Origin: Candidatus Acetothermia bacterium
GTDB taxonomy: Bacteria; Bipolaricaulota; Bipolaricaulia; Bipolaricaulales; Bipolaricaulaceae
DNA length: 14,793 nucleotides
Assembly: GCA_003552425.1 (NCBI GenBank)
Contig: PUMC01000120.1
Location: 1 to 14,793, forward strand
Direction: 5' to 3'
Shown here: piece after piece, positions 14,259-14,793 of the stretch
How positions within the stretch are numbered: position 1 is the stretch's first letter
How the letters are laid out: every line of letters starts with the position of its first letter
Program-made: the position numbers and the translations under genes
The notes under the pieces: model-generated
The model's database searches: none
The model's input: the letters and a program-made list of their open reading frames with translations, nothing else
Told to the model about the DNA's origin: nothing

Positions 14259-14793
14259 ATGGGAAAACGTGGGTGGCTTCTGGTTCTATTGGGGGTTGTT
14301 GGGCTGGGGCTCGTGGCGGTGGGTTCGAGCACACCGGCCGGCACCGAGATCCGTAACCAAGCGTCGGCAACCTACCTCGACCACAAAGGCGTGCAGCACA
14401 CGGCCACGTCGAACGAAGTGGTGACGATTGTGTCCCAGGTGTGTGGCCTGTCGATCAGTCCTGAGTTTCAGGCGCAGCACGCCGCACCGGGGAACACGGT
14501 GTACTTCTCCTACACGCTGACCAACACGGGCAACGCCCCGGATACGTTCCAGCTGAAGCTCGTGCAGACCGGAAGCGTTCCGTTCACGCCTCAGAACCCC
14601 CGGGTCTACGAGGACGTGGCCGGCAACGGTCTCGTCGACCCCGGCGATCCGTTGCTCACAGAGGACTTGGACGAATACGGAGACGCGACCCGCACGGTGG
14701 CCGCCGGCGAGCAGATCAAGCTGATCGTGGTCTATGAGGTCCCGAGCGGTGCGTCCAGCGGTGATGAGGCTGAGGTGGATTTGGTCGGCACAC
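14259..14793 (+). CDS. Exported DUF11-type surface protein, partial (runs off the window)
   Basis: The first 178 residues of an open frame that continues past the right edge. ATG 14259 has GGGGAGGG (14248-14255) upstream. A signal peptide spans about residues 1-25: MGKRG, then LLVLLGVVGLGLVAVG. It is followed by AGTEIRNQASATYLD and, a little later, TATSNEVVTIV. This NQAsAtY...SNxVxTxV pattern opens many DUF11/COG1361 surface proteins. Next comes a typical repeat strand, APGNTVYFSYTLTNTGNAPD. The family is usually long and multi-domain, so much of the protein is probably missing. It follows the smaller DUF11-like gene with a 12-bp gap, suggesting an operon for cell-surface proteins. Confidence 0.85.
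   Translation, partial: MGKRGWLLVLLGVVGLGLVAVGSSTPAGTEIRNQASATYLDHKGVQHTATSNEVVTIVSQVCGLSISPEFQAQHAAPGNTVYFSYTLTNTGNAPDTFQLKLVQTGSVPFTPQNPRVYEDVAGNGLVDPGDPLLTEDLDEYGDATRTVAAGEQIKLIVVYEVPSGASSGDEAEVDLVGT

Overview
The window is a GC-rich bacterial chromosome segment. It holds eleven coding sequences: ten complete and one running off the right edge. No rRNA, tRNA, CRISPR, insertion sequence or phage gene is visible. Starts mix ATG, GTG and TTG behind Shine-Dalgarno (SD) sequences. The solute-binding protein has a plain signal peptidase I leader and no lipobox cysteine, which points to a cell with an outer membrane. Ornithine aminotransferase, a complete branched-chain (HAAT) ABC importer and an acyl-CoA ligase suggest an organism that takes up and degrades amino acids or related carboxylic acids. 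I cannot name the phylum. An uncultivated thermophile-like lineage such as Bipolaricaulota would fit, but that is only an impression.

Layout, left to right. Bases 1-421 hold no convincing gene, only a short direct repeat and a small hairpin. Then, on the plus strand, come rocD (422-1609) and a small secreted or membrane protein of unknown function (1658-2026) whose stop codon lies inside a hairpin. After a probable promoter come livK (2171-3469), a perfect 15-bp stem-loop, livH (3538-4404) and livM (4406-5419). livM carries an unexpected zinc-ribbon tail. The rest of the importer is on the opposite strand and meets livM tail to tail with 3 bp between stop codons: livF (5423-6169), livG (6166-6957) and an AMP-forming acyl-CoA ligase (6954-8636). 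These are read from a well-formed promoter near 8691-8718. The ligase-livG-livF reading frames overlap, so the ligase is tied to the transporter.

Between the ligase promoter and the next minus-strand gene lie three tandem copies of a 27-bp palindromic repeat. That next gene (8809-10416) is a Na+/phosphate cotransporter-like protein with a PhoU-like tail. Divergent from it is a 767-residue protein joining a class III adenylate cyclase, a TolB-like domain and TPR repeats (10560-12863). Its -10 box sits inside a palindrome. A minus-strand PPC/DUF296 protein (12904-13428) follows. A 257-bp intergenic stretch with back-to-back -10 boxes separates it from two plus-strand exported proteins: a DUF11-like protein (13686-14246) and a second, truncated one (from 14259).

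How the genes fit together: LivK captures the substrate outside the inner membrane, LivH and LivM form the channel, and LivG and LivF supply ATP hydrolysis. The ligase may activate the imported acid, or an acid derived from it, to its CoA thioester. RocD would feed ornithine into glutamate. The right half is unrelated: phosphate or ion handling, cyclic-nucleotide signalling and surface proteins. Most of the region is ordinary in content. The oddities lie in its architecture: the split convergent importer, the zinc ribbon on LivM, the hairpin over the livH ribosome-binding site and the triple palindrome.
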